A DNA stretch of 64,000 nucleotides from Chlorokybus atmophyticus (taxonomy: Eukaryota; Streptophyta; Chlorokybophyceae; Chlorokybales; Chlorokybaceae), in contig RHPI01001428.1 of the NCBI GenBank assembly GCA_009103225.1, positions 51,771 through 115,770 on the forward strand. Reading direction: 5' to 3'. Numbering within the stretch: position 1 is the stretch's first letter; each line of letters begins with the position of its first letter. Under the pieces are notes generated by a model, which saw only the letters and a list, made by a program, of their open reading frames with translations, was not told the DNA's origin and searched no databases. The position numbers and the translations under genes are program-made. Shown piece by piece: positions 13,608 to 23,583 of this stretch.

Positions 13608-16600
13608 CTACCGACTGTGTGGGGGACCGTTGATGCGGCAGTCATCGCACCAGTACTCCCACAAGGGTACTGCGTCCAGTGGAGGGTCAAGGCAGTAGCA
13701 GTGCATGCCTTGATTACAGCCGTCGCATAACATCATCAATGGGTCGTCGTCGGCGCTGCCACACTTCTCGCATCGGGTGCTGCGCAGCGGACGCGGGTGC
13801 TGGATCTTGGTGAAGCCAGCAATGTAGGGGAGATGACAGGGCGCGCAGTTGACCATGTTGTCCTTCATGCGCTCGCCTCGTTGTCCCAACAGGTCCAGTA
13901 CCCCTGTGGGGTGCACCTTCAATACCTTGTAGACAGCACGCCCGACGGAGGTATCGAGGGTGTCGCGTGTAGACGCCATACGGTAGACGAAGTCTCCTGA
14001 CTCGAAGCGGCGCTCCCGCTCCTTGTAGAAACCACTGCGCACACGCTCGTAACGCAGCGTGTCGCGGTGCTGCGCGATGCGCAGGTTGTTGAAGGCCATG
14101 GGGACTGTGTGTTCGAACAGCGCACTGCGCACTGTCAGATCATACAACATCTCGTCGGGGTTGTCGAGATTGTCCACCACTCTGTCGACCTCCTGCTGTG
14201 CGCGGAAAGGGAGCAATGGCTGCCTTCCGAACAGTAGATAGTATGGGCTGTACTCTCGCAGGGCTGCCTGCTTGGACAGCCGGTAGCCCATTGCTACCCA
14301 TGGGAGGTGATCATCCCAGGTATTCTTCTCGTAGGCAAGGACGTACTTGCGCAGTGCCTTCTTGATGGTCTGCACGGTACGCTCGGCGAGGCCGTCGGCC
14401 TGCGGGTGGTCGCGTGAGGTGCGACGGTGGTCGATGAAGCATCTGTCGATAAGCTTGTCGAAGGCTCCTCTGAACTCCGTACCCTGGTCGGTGATGACTT
14501 CAGCGCAGCTGCCGAAGCGTCCGAGTACATGGGAGAGGAAAGCCTGGGCTACTCCCTCACTGCTCTTGTCGGGCAGGGGCACCAGCTCCACCCACTTGGA
14601 GAAGTGCTCGATCATGACGAGGATGTAGCGGTTGCCTCGCGCTGAGGGCGCTAGGTCTCCGAGGATGTCCAGTCCCCAGCGGTAGAACAACCCGGAAATG
14701 GGAAGGGGATGCAAGGTGGCATTGCGCGTGTTGAGGCTGGCGCGAACCATGTCACACTGCTGACAGTTGCTGACGAACTCCCGCACCTGTCTGTGCACCC
14801 CATACCACCAGTACTGGGTCCTGACCAGGCTGACCGTGCGCTTGACACCGAAGTGCCCGAGCTCGGTGTGAAGGGAGGAGATGATGCCTTCACGTGCAGC
14901 TGGTGTGGGGACCTCCTGATCTGCATCTTGTATCCGTCGATACAGCCTGTCGTTGGCCCAGCGGTAACGCTGAGTGCGTTGTCGGACGCGGTCCTTCTCG
15001 CGTGCGCTCATGCCTGCTGGAAGTTGTCCAGTCTGAAGCAGTGCGAGGGATGGCTCGTCCAGCCAGATGTCTTGTCGTGTGTCGGTGGGTGCCAGCTCCT
15101 CATCATCCACCTCAGGGTCGGCAGCGATTGCTTCTTCTGATAAAGGATCGGTGGTGGTGATGGCGGGCTCGAGAGCGGGCATGTCCCCGTCTGCTGCTGC
15201 CTCAGCGATCTGAGTCCTGCGTCCTGAGCGTAGCGCAGCGACAGCGAACATGGTGGCCACACCTGCAGGTGCAGCTGTAGGACCCAACTCATGTCGGGCG
15301 CCTGTGGCGTCGTTGGTGCTGAGGTGGGGGTTACGGCTGAGGCCATCCGCATCCTGGTTGGCAAGGCCTGCGCGGTGTTCCACCTCGAAGTCGTACTCCT
15401 GGAGCAGCAGCGCCCATCGTGCTAACTTTCCTGTCAAGTGCTGGTTGTTCATTAGCCACTTGAGGGGTTGATGGTCAGTGACCAGTTGGAACTGCCGTCC
15501 AAACAGAAAGGGTCGGAAGAAGGAGATGGCCCACACTGCGGCGAGACACTCCCCTTCGTAGCTGCTGTAGTTGGCCTCAGCACTGTTGTTGCTGCGGCTG
15601 GCGTACGACACTACGCGCTCCTTCTTGTTGTTGTCATGCTGTACGAGCACGGCCCCCATGCCGAGCTTGCTCCAGTCTGTGTGCAGGATGAACGACCTGG
15701 TGTAGTCAGGGCGTTGCAGAATGGGAGCTGTGGTGAGGCGGAGCTTCAGCTCCTGAAAGGCCTCCTGTTGTGCCTCCTTCCACAAGAACTCGGTGTCCTT
15801 CTTCAGTAGTTCGTTGAGAGGCCTTGCGATCTTGGCAAAGTCTTTGACAAACCGGCGGTAATAGTTGGCAAGGCCGAGGAAGGCCCGCAGCCGCGTGAGG
15901 TCTGTGGGGGCAGGGATAGCCACCAGTGCCTCCACTTTGGCCTGCTGTACGTACACACCATGGGGCACAATCATGTGTCCTAGGTAGGGTACCTTGTGGG
16001 TGAAGAAGGTGCACTTGTCAGGGTGCACCGTCATCCCGACTTTCTTCAGCCTCTGTAGCACCTCTTCGATGTGCTGGAGATGCTCCTCATTGCTGTGAGT
16101 GAAGATGAGGATGTCGTCGATGTAGCAGCGCGCGAAGTCCAACCCCTTGAGGGCTTTGTCCATGACGCGCTGGAACTTGGCCGGAGCGTTCTTCAGTCCG
16201 AAGGGCATGACCTTCCACTGGTACAGCTGCCGGTTTCCCCAGAAGGAAGTCTTGTGCTTGTCCTCCTCCTTGATGGCGATCTGGTTGTACCCTTGGCGCA
16301 TATCCAAGATACTAAAGACCGTGCATTCTCCTAAATCGTCAAAGATGCCTTCTGCGGTAGGCATTGGATACCTGTCCTGCTTGGTCTTGTCGTTTAGGGG
16401 GCGATAGTCGCCACACATGCGCCGGTCTGTCCAGTTGCCTGATAAATCTTTCTTCAGGGGCACGACGGTCGCGGCCGCAAAGTCCAATGTGGACTCCTCG
16501 ATCAGGCCTGCATCTAGCAGCGCCTTGCACCTCTGTTCCACCAAGTCTTCTTCTAGCTTGGAGAGGCGGTACTGTCTTCTGAACACCGGTTCGGTGTCCA

Positions 16601-19600
16601 CTAGTTCAATGTCCATCTGGTATGCCGAGCATATGCCCAGCTCCTTCACACTGAAGCTGAATTGGCTCCTCCACCTGTTGAGGAGAGCCTCGAGTTGCTC
16701 TCGAGTCTGGCCTGTGGCCAGCGGTCCAATGCCGTGGGACCATGAGGTAGCGTTGGCGACCACTGGAATGTCTTCCACAGTGATTGCTGCCTGCTCCTCC
16801 ATGTGGGCGGTCTCGAGGGCGGTGTGTGCTGCTTTGGTCTCTGGAAAGCGAGCAATCCACCCCCCAGCCAGGTGTTCAAGCTCCTGGAAGGACACATGGC
16901 GGTCCTGGAGAGCAAAGCACATTTCCAAGTACCACACCATGCTGTTCTGATCCATGGCGCGTCCTAACAACTGACATTGTTGACTGGTTGTCAGCGTGGA
17001 GCCTGTGATGCTGCTTGGAAAGAATCCCATAGCACGCTCGCGCTCGCGGGCATTGGGTTCTTCCAGCTGTCCAGTGTTGGAGTCCAACACCATGCCGTCG
17101 CCTGCATTGCGGAACGCGTAGGAGCCTGGATAGGATACTAGTGTGGGTAGCGCGCGGCGCGGCTGACCAGGCTGGTTGCACTGGTAGAAGTGGTGGTGGT
17201 CAAGGCGTGTGACTGGTTGCGCTGTGCGTCCAGGGTCCAGGATGTCATCGACGACGAGATTTCGTGGCCGATTGCTGTATAGGTACTCTGCCAGAAACAG
17301 GTCTTCCACAATGGCCAGGTTGGTCCACTTGGCGCGGACGCGGTGTGCACGAGATCCATGACGCGCGGCGTTGATTTTGAGAGGATGCCCCAGCAAGGAG
17401 CATACTTGCCGATAGGCCTTGGCGACGTGATGCCGCTTGTCATCCTCGGAGTGCACATTCTCGATGATGTACCCCAAGGGCCTAGCGATCTGACTGATCT
17501 GTAGGAGTTTGATGACTCTCATTAGCTCCCAGAACAGCTGTGAGCGAGGATCCGAGAGCCCTTGGCCTCTGCCTGCCCTGGAGTGCCCTTGACACTCCCA
17601 CCCTGCTATCAGCAGGTCAATGTTGCCGACTGCCTGCAGGTGATCCTTGGTAATCCAGCGGATGTCCTGCGGTAGAGCCTTCTGGCTCCCTTGCAGTGCC
17701 GACAGTGGTAGCTGCTGCGGGTAGCGCTGGTGCAGCTGTCGTAAATGATGGCTCAGAGCCTCCTGTGCATGAGGGTCAGGGTCACAGTAGAGGTACTTGG
17801 TGACTGTTGTTCCTGTGTTGAGGACAGCCGCAAGCCCACTGCCTATGCCTCCGAACAGCTCCAGCACGGTGATGCCTTGTTGTCGGCGGAACATGTGGAA
17901 CTCCACAACTCCCGTAGCTATGTGGTACTGCTCCTGCACTGTAGCCTGGTCTTTGTAGGCAGGGAAGTGTGCAGTGAGCTGAGGCCTGGTCAGCAGCATG
18001 TGTGCTGCTACTTGTGCGCTCCAGCGACGCTCGGATGGCTCCTGAAAGGCCACTTCTTTGGTGACAGTCTCCTGAGACTCATCGTACGGTGTAGGAGAGT
18101 CCTCTTCAGCGTTTAGGCTCGGGCTCGAGCTCGTTGCAGTTGTCCTCGGCTGCGTTCGGGCACGAGGCACACGTGAGCTTTTTGTAAGACTGTAGGTGGC
18201 TGCTGCAGCCGATCTTCGTTGCGAGCGGTCCTTGGCCACCAGTTCGAGAGGTAGGAATCCCTGCTCCTCTCCATCGTCCTCATCCCAATGTGGTCGAAAC
18301 CATGCCTGCTCAGTCCAGCAGTCCAGCCCCATGCCGACAGGGAAGTTGCAGTCCTGTCCCAACAGTAGGTCAAAGGACCCGGCATCGGTGACCACACACC
18401 TTTGTACAATCTCGGTGCTGTGGGAAGGGTTTAGTCCGGTGAGGCGGATGCTCACAGCCTGCTTGGTAAGGCCGAGCACCTTGTCGCGGTTGCCGGTTGC
18501 GGTGTCCAGCTGGTAGGGACAGGGAAGCAGCTCAGCGCTGGTGATGCCGAGATCTCGTGCGAGGTAGCGCCCAATGATGACAGGCTGTGCTCCAGTGTCC
18601 AGCATCACGCGTTTGGGTGCCCGCCCATTGACGGTCACGTGCTTGCCTTGGTTGGCGATCATGGCTGCATTGGCGTTGATGCGCAGCCTCTTGAAGCGAC
18701 GGAACCTCTTGCGTGGAGAGACTGTTGCTTTACTCTCATCTGCGGGGCCTGACCGTAGGGCAGCCAGGGCTCCTCTGCCTGATGGATCTTGTGGGCCTCC
18801 TTGTCCTCGGCTTTGTCCAAACCGTCCTTGTCGCGGTTGCTGGTACACGCGTGGTGGCCTAGGCACTGGAGGTGCTGCTGCAACCTGTCCAAGTGGAGGT
18901 GCAGGAGGGTTGACCCTCTGTGCAGCTGTTGTCATGCCAGGAGGAGTGGCCAGTGGCTGTGGCGGGAACCCTGGAGGACCTGGTGTTTGCGGGACTGCCT
19001 CTCGTGCAGCCTGCTCCTCTGCATAGGTCCATCGCACAGCATGGGCTGCCTCTCTGACTAGTGTACCTTCCCATGTAGCCGTCGCATTGTTGTCCACGTC
19101 TATATAGCGATGGTTCTGAGGCATGGGCTGCAGGTACACTGCGCGTAGGAGCCGCGCTCTCATGTCGTGGGTGATGGTGGGCACCCTGAGGATCCCTGCC
19201 ATGTAAGCATCCCATCTGCCGTTGACCACTCCCACTTCCAGCACTGTTATTGCTCGTGTGCGTACAGTGAGGCGGGTCTCTGGCTGTTGGACATGCTGCT
19301 CGTAAGCAGCGGCGATGCGCCTGCGCTGACGTCCTGCCTCCACTCCTGGCAAACTCAGTATAGCCTCCAGAGCTCCCTCCAGAGTGTCAGTGGCGGCGGA
19401 AGCCACTTCATCATAGGCTTGCCGTATGGAGCGAAGGAATGCGTCCACCCACGCTATTCTGGCGCCGAAAGCGAACAACGGGACTGCGGGATGGTTGGTG
19501 ACCAGCCACGTCACTAACCGTGCGCGTGCCGCGTTGCCATTGTCTCGCATCCCAAGCATCTGCCGAAGTCCAATGCCTTCTTGCCGATGCAGCATGGTTG

Positions 19601-22600
19601 CTTGTCGCAACAGAGCAGTGCGTAGTTGTTGCTCTCCAACCAGTCCTGCTCCATCTCTTTGTGTACACCCTTGTGGTGTAAGGTAGCCCCTCCCTGGCTC
19701 CCTTTGGTCCTCAGGTAGATCCTCCACCAGCGCAGGCAGCAACGGGGCGATCACCCCCCTGATTTGTTGAGCCAACGCCCTCGCTTGGTCAGAGTTGGTC
19801 TCGACGAAGAGCGGAGTGGTGCTGGAGGATGGACCAGCAGTTGGTGACTGAGGTATTGGTGCACGCGTAGCTTCAAGAGCTTGTTCACGTGCAGCAATGG
19901 CGGCAGCTTGATCCTGTCGCCAATGATATGCTTGTTCCAGTGCGTGGTAGCGCTGATGAAGGCGAGCGGTTGTAGGAGGTCCGAGTGCTTCATCAGTGCC
20001 CAAAGGCAGGTCGGCTGCGTCGGCGATGCGCTGCTGGACGGCGTCTCGGCGGTCCCGATACGTGTCCAACGGGCTGGGTTCAAAGGTGGTGGTTGGCATG
20101 CGTGCAGGCTGGCGCGGGGCGGTCTGCATGTTGTTGTGCAACGCCCAGAACAGCTGCAGAGCCAACTCCAACACTACAGGTGGGCTGTAGCTGATCAAAA
20201 ACACCCTGTCACGCATCGGAGGTGCAGTGCCAGCAAGGATCTCATCTTCTAACTGGTGTTGAGTGAGTGCTGGAAGGGTGTGAACCTCTGGTAGCGGGAA
20301 GACGCGATCATCGCGGGCGACACGCGTGGTGCGCTCCCCCCCCCGACCGAAGGCGATGGTAGTGGGGTCTGCTCCGCGCAGGATGGTTTCCCATGCTCGC
20401 TCAGCTTGCTGACCAGTTGGGACAGCCTGAGTGACGTCGAGAGCGGGCAGAGTGGCTGCGCGCGTCGCTGCAGAGACAGCGGGCTCGACGATGGCCATTG
20501 TGGCAGTTGCGACGGTATCGGTCGGTGGTGCGAGAGTTGTCTCAACGCCTACGGACAGAGGCACTGCTGCAGTGGGAAGTGCACCGCCCACTGGTGCAGA
20601 TTCGGTAGAGATGGCGGCTGTTGCCATTGTGCTCACCAGTGTCGGCGTCACGGTGTCCATCGGTGTACCAGGTTGTGGTGCAACTGGAGTGGGTGCTGCT
20701 GACGTTGGTGGAGTCGACGTTGTAGCCGGTGTGGCTGTTGCTGCGGAGGCAGCACCACTGGTGGCTTCGGAGGAGGTGCCTGCTGATGTTGTTGCAGCTT
20801 CCCCTCGTGCTCGTCGTGATGGTTGCACGCGGGACGGAGTGTTCCTGTCTCTCTCGCGTTTTGCAGCCATCAGCGCCCATCGGGCAGTGTAGCAGGCGCG
20901 GTAGTCCTGCTCCTTGTCTTCCTCCAAGCGTGCCATACGTGCCATGAGGGCTGCCATATGGTCATCAGCTGGTGGGTTGGCTGAAGCCTTGGCGGCAACA
21001 GCAGCAGCGCGCGGACGTGTCTCTGGTCCCTTACGCTGAGGAGGTCTGTTCTTCCCCCTGTAGCCTTGCTCTTCCTTGCGAACACTGGCGTTGTTGTTGT
21101 TGTTACTGCCACCAGCGTTGTTGCTGTTGTGGGCTCCAGTGTTGTTGCTATTGTAGCCACTGAAGTGGTTGCCAGTGTGGCCTCCAGTGTTGTTGCTGTT
21201 GTAGCCACTGAAGTTGTTGCCAGTGTGGCCTCCAGTGTTGTTGCTGTTGTAGCCACCGGAGTAGTTGTGGTTGTAGCTGTTGGCGGGCCTCAACTCTGGG
21301 AACTTGAGCCAGCAGACTGACTCCAAATGACCAGTCTTGTGACAGTGGTCGCAAACCAAAGTTGAGTATTCTTCGGTGCACTCCTTTTGGTAGTGCCCAT
21401 GCCGTCCACAGCGATGACACAGCACAGGGGCAGCAAGTGCAGCATGAGCTGACCGTTTCCCTTTGTCGCGTGCTGGTGGAGCGTCCCGGCCACGGTCGCG
21501 GCGAGGAGGCTCAGTTGTCGTGCTGACTACAGGCCGTACGGCGCTGCGGTTGGTGTCCAGCACTGCCTTCTCATACACCAAGCGCTTGTGGATGGCTTGT
21601 GCAGTCTCGAAGGCTTCTTTGAGGGTGTAGCCAAGGGGCCTGCTGTAGTTCAGAGTCAGGCGTGTCGACTCGCTCAGAGCAGCATCCAACTCATTGACGT
21701 ATATCACTGCAGCAGCCTCCTCACTGACAATCTTGTAGTCAGTGTCCTTCAGCAGACCTTCCAGTCTGGAGTACAAGCGGAGGGGATCCTCATTGGGCTT
21801 GCGTCGGAAGCGTCTCAGCTCCTCAACCTTGCTGGTGGTCTGAGGAGGGAAGGTACGGCGCAGGGCAGCGTACAGGTCCTTGAGTGGAGAATCAGAGATG
21901 GCAGCACCTACGGTGATGGCTGGTGCGCGCAGTGCTACTGACCCGAGGGTGAAAGCGCTGCCTCCTGCACGAGAGCCAGGTGTTGCTGGAGGTAGAGGAG
22001 TACCCCACTCTGCGGCTGCCGCTTGCTGTACAGCTCTTTGTTCCTCAATGATGATGGCAGAACGGTCAAGGATGCGGACTCGACGTGTGGCCTCCTTGGA
22101 CTCAACTTCTGCAGGGGTCAAGTTGACAAGTACCAACTCTGGTTCCTCCTCCTCTGCCTGCTTGAGAGCTGCAGCTATGGTCAAGCCTGTTACTGCAACT
22201 GAAGTGGCAGGTGGAATGACACCTGCTGGACGGTGCAGGGCTGCAGATGCTATGGTGCTGGCAAGCTCGCCATAGCCGTCTACTCGATGCAGTTCAGCAA
22301 CGGACTTCCAGACATCGTGTGCTTCATGATCAAGATACTGAGCAGCAATGTGGAAAGAGATCTCATCTGACCAGTCTTTGTTCTTCAGTGCTTGCTGCCG
22401 CATCTTGGAGTGGAACTTGATGATGAACTCATCCAGCGAGGTGGTGCCGGCACGTCCGGAGAAGCGCAGGGATGTGGTTGAACTGGAAGATTCCATCTCG
22501 TTGTCGTCGCTGTCCGATGATAGTGGAGAAGCTGGATGACGAGGAGTAGAGTGGAGCGGGGTGAAGCTGGAGATGGAGCGCGAGCCTCTGCTGCTGCGGT

Positions 22601-22703
22601 CGATGCTTCCGTCACTGGTCCGCTCGTAGGTGAGATTGGTGGTTGGGCTCCAACTGCTGAGGTCACCCTCGTCTATTGGGGAGAACGGGGTGGGCCTGCT
22701 CAT
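13608..22703 (-). CDS. Gag-Pol polyprotein with cytosine-5 DNA methyltransferase and PHD finger (3031 aa)
   Basis: One ATG-to-stop frame. Order by residue: Gag-like region about 60-390; zinc knuckles CHRCGRHGHYQKEC (C429) and CDHCHKTGHLESVC; Asn/Gly-rich repeats about 470-540; a long Thr/Ala/Pro-rich then helical region of unknown role about 560-1340; aspartic protease MLDTGAQ (D1369); methyltransferase about 1610-1925 (FGGIGSG at 1617, ECQGHS at 1703, IIENV); RT with YIDD (Y2194); RNase H (D2343); integrase zinc domain about 2617-2655 and catalytic D2679, D2739, E2774; PHD finger C2978-C3022 (C4HC3 pattern). The second Asp to Glu spacing is one residue shorter than in usual DD35E integrases. 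No frameshift or stop, so possibly functional. Expected role: copy-and-paste transposition; the PHD may target chromatin and the methyltransferase may modify element or host DNA. Confidence 0.93.
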   Translation of the reverse strand: MSRPTPFSPIDEGDLSSWSPTTNLTYERTSDGSIDRSSRGSRSISSFTPLHSTPRHPASPLSSDSDDNEMESSSSTTSLRFSGRAGTTSLDEFIIKFHSKMRQQALKNKDWSDEISFHIAAQYLDHEAHDVWKSVAELHRVDGYGELASTIASAALHRPAGVIPPATSVAVTGLTIAAALKQAEEEEPELVLVNLTPAEVESKEATRRVRILDRSAIIIEEQRAVQQAAAAEWGTPLPPATPGSRAGGSAFTLGSVALRAPAITVGAAISDSPLKDLYAALRRTFPPQTTSKVEELRRFRRKPNEDPLRLYSRLEGLLKDTDYKIVSEEAAAVIYVNELDAALSESTRLTLNYSRPLGYTLKEAFETAQAIHKRLVYEKAVLDTNRSAVRPVVSTTTEPPRRDRGRDAPPARDKGKRSAHAALAAPVLCHRCGRHGHYQKECTEEYSTLVCDHCHKTGHLESVCWLKFPELRPANSYNHNYSGGYNSNNTGGHTGNNFSGYNSNNTGGHTGNHFSGYNSNNTGAHNSNNAGGSNNNNNASVRKEEQGYRGKNRPPQRKGPETRPRAAAVAAKASANPPADDHMAALMARMARLEEDKEQDYRACYTARWALMAAKRERDRNTPSRVQPSRRARGEAATTSAGTSSEATSGAASAATATPATTSTPPTSAAPTPVAPQPGTPMDTVTPTLVSTMATAAISTESAPVGGALPTAAVPLSVGVETTLAPPTDTVATATMAIVEPAVSAATRAATLPALDVTQAVPTGQQAERAWETILRGADPTTIAFGRGGERTTRVARDDRVFPLPEVHTLPALTQHQLEDEILAGTAPPMRDRVFLISYSPPVVLELALQLFWALHNNMQTAPRQPARMPTTTFEPSPLDTYRDRRDAVQQRIADAADLPLGTDEALGPPTTARLHQRYHALEQAYHWRQDQAAAIAAREQALEATRAPIPQSPTAGPSSSTTPLFVETNSDQARALAQQIRGVIAPLLPALVEDLPEDQREPGRGYLTPQGCTQRDGAGLVGEQQLRTALLRQATMLHRQEGIGLRQMLGMRDNGNAARARLVTWLVTNHPAVPLFAFGARIAWVDAFLRSIRQAYDEVASAATDTLEGALEAILSLPGVEAGRQRRRIAAAYEQHVQQPETRLTVRTRAITVLEVGVVNGRWDAYMAGILRVPTITHDMRARLLRAVYLQPMPQNHRYIDVDNNATATWEGTLVREAAHAVRWTYAEEQAAREAVPQTPGPPGFPPQPLATPPGMTTAAQRVNPPAPPLGQVAAAPPVPRPPRVYQQPRQGRFGQSRGQGGPQDPSGRGALAALRSGPADESKATVSPRKRFRRFKRLRINANAAMIANQGKHVTVNGRAPKRVMLDTGAQPVIIGRYLARDLGITSAELLPCPYQLDTATGNRDKVLGLTKQAVSIRLTGLNPSHSTEIVQRCVVTDAGSFDLLLGQDCNFPVGMGLDCWTEQAWFRPHWDEDDGEEQGFLPLELVAKDRSQRRSAAAATYSLTKSSRVPRARTQPRTTATSSSPSLNAEEDSPTPYDESQETVTKEVAFQEPSERRWSAQVAAHMLLTRPQLTAHFPAYKDQATVQEQYHIATGVVEFHMFRRQQGITVLELFGGIGSGLAAVLNTGTTVTKYLYCDPDPHAQEALSHHLRQLHQRYPQQLPLSALQGSQKALPQDIRWITKDHLQAVGNIDLLIAGWECQGHSRAGRGQGLSDPRSQLFWELMRVIKLLQISQIARPLGYIIENVHSEDDKRHHVAKAYRQVCSLLGHPLKINAARHGSRAHRVRAKWTNLAIVEDLFLAEYLYSNRPRNLVVDDILDPGRTAQPVTRLDHHHFYQCNQPGQPRRALPTLVSYPGSYAFRNAGDGMVLDSNTGQLEEPNARERERAMGFFPSSITGSTLTTSQQCQLLGRAMDQNSMVWYLEMCFALQDRHVSFQELEHLAGGWIARFPETKAAHTALETAHMEEQAAITVEDIPVVANATSWSHGIGPLATGQTREQLEALLNRWRSQFSFSVKELGICSAYQMDIELVDTEPVFRRQYRLSKLEEDLVEQRCKALLDAGLIEESTLDFAAATVVPLKKDLSGNWTDRRMCGDYRPLNDKTKQDRYPMPTAEGIFDDLGECTVFSILDMRQGYNQIAIKEEDKHKTSFWGNRQLYQWKVMPFGLKNAPAKFQRVMDKALKGLDFARCYIDDILIFTHSNEEHLQHIEEVLQRLKKVGMTVHPDKCTFFTHKVPYLGHMIVPHGVYVQQAKVEALVAIPAPTDLTRLRAFLGLANYYRRFVKDFAKIARPLNELLKKDTEFLWKEAQQEAFQELKLRLTTAPILQRPDYTRSFILHTDWSKLGMGAVLVQHDNNKKERVVSYASRSNNSAEANYSSYEGECLAAVWAISFFRPFLFGRQFQLVTDHQPLKWLMNNQHLTGKLARWALLLQEYDFEVEHRAGLANQDADGLSRNPHLSTNDATGARHELGPTAAPAGVATMFAVAALRSGRRTQIAEAAADGDMPALEPAITTTDPLSEEAIAADPEVDDEELAPTDTRQDIWLDEPSLALLQTGQLPAGMSAREKDRVRQRTQRYRWANDRLYRRIQDADQEVPTPAAREGIISSLHTELGHFGVKRTVSLVRTQYWWYGVHRQVREFVSNCQQCDMVRASLNTRNATLHPLPISGLFYRWGLDILGDLAPSARGNRYILVMIEHFSKWVELVPLPDKSSEGVAQAFLSHVLGRFGSCAEVITDQGTEFRGAFDKLIDRCFIDHRRTSRDHPQADGLAERTVQTIKKALRKYVLAYEKNTWDDHLPWVAMGYRLSKQAALREYSPYYLLFGRQPLLPFRAQQEVDRVVDNLDNPDEMLYDLTVRSALFEHTVPMAFNNLRIAQHRDTLRYERVRSGFYKERERRFESGDFVYRMASTRDTLDTSVGRAVYKVLKVHPTGVLDLLGQRGERMKDNMVNCAPCHLPYIAGFTKIQHPRPLRSTRCEKCGSADDDPLMMLCDGCNQGMHCYCLDPPLDAVPLWEYWCDDCRINGPPHSR
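16928..17876 (-). other. DNA (cytosine-5) methyltransferase domain inside the polyprotein
   Basis: Residues about 1610-1925 of the polyprotein. Motif I is ELFGGIGSG (SAM binding). Motif IV is GWECQGHSRAG, with the catalytic Cys (C1704) kept but the usual preceding Pro replaced by Glu. Motif VI is IIENV. The motif VIII region, SRAHRVRAKWTNLA, resembles the SxxHRxR pattern I associate with DNMT3-type enzymes. A motif IX-like RERERAMGFFP and a motif X-like LGRAMDQN follow. All core motifs are in order, so a folded enzyme is plausible. It sits between protease and RT. Confidence 0.88.
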
Positions 22704-22904
22704 ACAGCTGGTCCAGAGGTGAAAGGGTAGAGTGCTTGTGCTCTACCGTCTATCCTGATGCTGTTACCACCCAACACACTAGTGCTTGTGCGCACTATGT
22801 GATGACAATGATAATGAATGCCCAGCGATGTATCCCTGGGTGCAGACTGAACTATCTGATGCAGATTGCAACACACTCACTTGTGCAAAGAGGGTGACAC
22901 TGTA

Positions 22905-23576
22905 AGTCAACAAGCCACTACGATAGGTAGTGCTGTGGACACAGTTCTTTGCATGAGTGGATAGAATGATACACTGTTAAGTGAGGTGAATGAGTGTGCA
23001 ACACGTGGATACAACACCCTGACTACTGAAACAACACACCACCGTCAAGCTCACAGCAATGGCAGGCACAGCGCACAAGAGCATGCACCGTGTCTCACGC
23101 AGTAAGGGAATTCTTGGCAACCGGGGCAGCGTGCTTCCAGTTCAAGTCGCTTCACAAGCTCTTTAGAAACAGAGTCTTTACTTCTTAGCACTCCTAGTAC
23201 TCACAGTACTCACAGTACTCACTTACAGTGTCACCAGCCAGTCTGGTGACGTGACTTCCTACTTATACATGTCAAATCATGACTGTGCAGTGCCATGCGG
23301 GCACTAGGCCAGCGGTCACATCGAGGCCTCATGCTATTTCGGAAATCTCCTAAGACTTGATATAGCACATGTGTTCTTAACAGACTTCCAACTGATCAGC
23401 TACGCGCGGTCCCTACAGACAGGTCTATAAAGTAGCCCTAGCTACATGCTACATGAGTGATACAGTAGCTAGCAGTAGGCTGGGGCTCGCGCGGTCTTCA
23501 TGCTGGTAGCCCGGGCGTGGGGCTGGGTGTAGGCATGCTTGAGAAGAACTGGCATGCGAGGGTAGATGGCATGACA
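22905..23576 (-). repeat. 5' LTR of the gypsy element (segment B only)
   Basis: About 672 bp, matching 12658-13320 with an extra CAGTACTCA unit and a handful of substitutions. On the minus strand it starts TGTCATGCC and runs to GTTGACT, where similarity stops; segment A is absent. I see no convincing primer-binding site next to it, consistent with a rearranged 5' end. Confidence 0.85.
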
Positions 23577-23583
23577 AAGAAGA

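Larger units (their letters stand above)
12432..23576 (-). mobile_element. Ty3/gypsy-class LTR retrotransposon carrying a DNA methyltransferase and a PHD finger
   Basis: The element is 11,145 bp. Outer ends are TGTCGTGCC (left) and GGCATGACA (right), an imperfect terminal inverted repeat with TG...CA ends. AAGAAGA occurs immediately outside both ends (12425-12431 and 23577-23583), fitting a target-site duplication of 4 or 7 bp. LTR-type sequence lies at both ends and one uninterrupted 3031-codon frame lies between. The shared 660-bp LTR part differs by about five substitutions and one 9-bp repeat unit, so insertion is recent. The LTRs are unequal (see LTR entries). Domain order PR-RT-RH-IN places it in the gypsy class. 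Confidence 0.93.

Noticed and set aside
14709..22275. Many plus-strand frames opposite the gypsy polyprotein (for example 16417-16950, 20431-20892)
   Set aside because: Antisense shadows of a strongly supported 3031-codon frame; no independent motifs.
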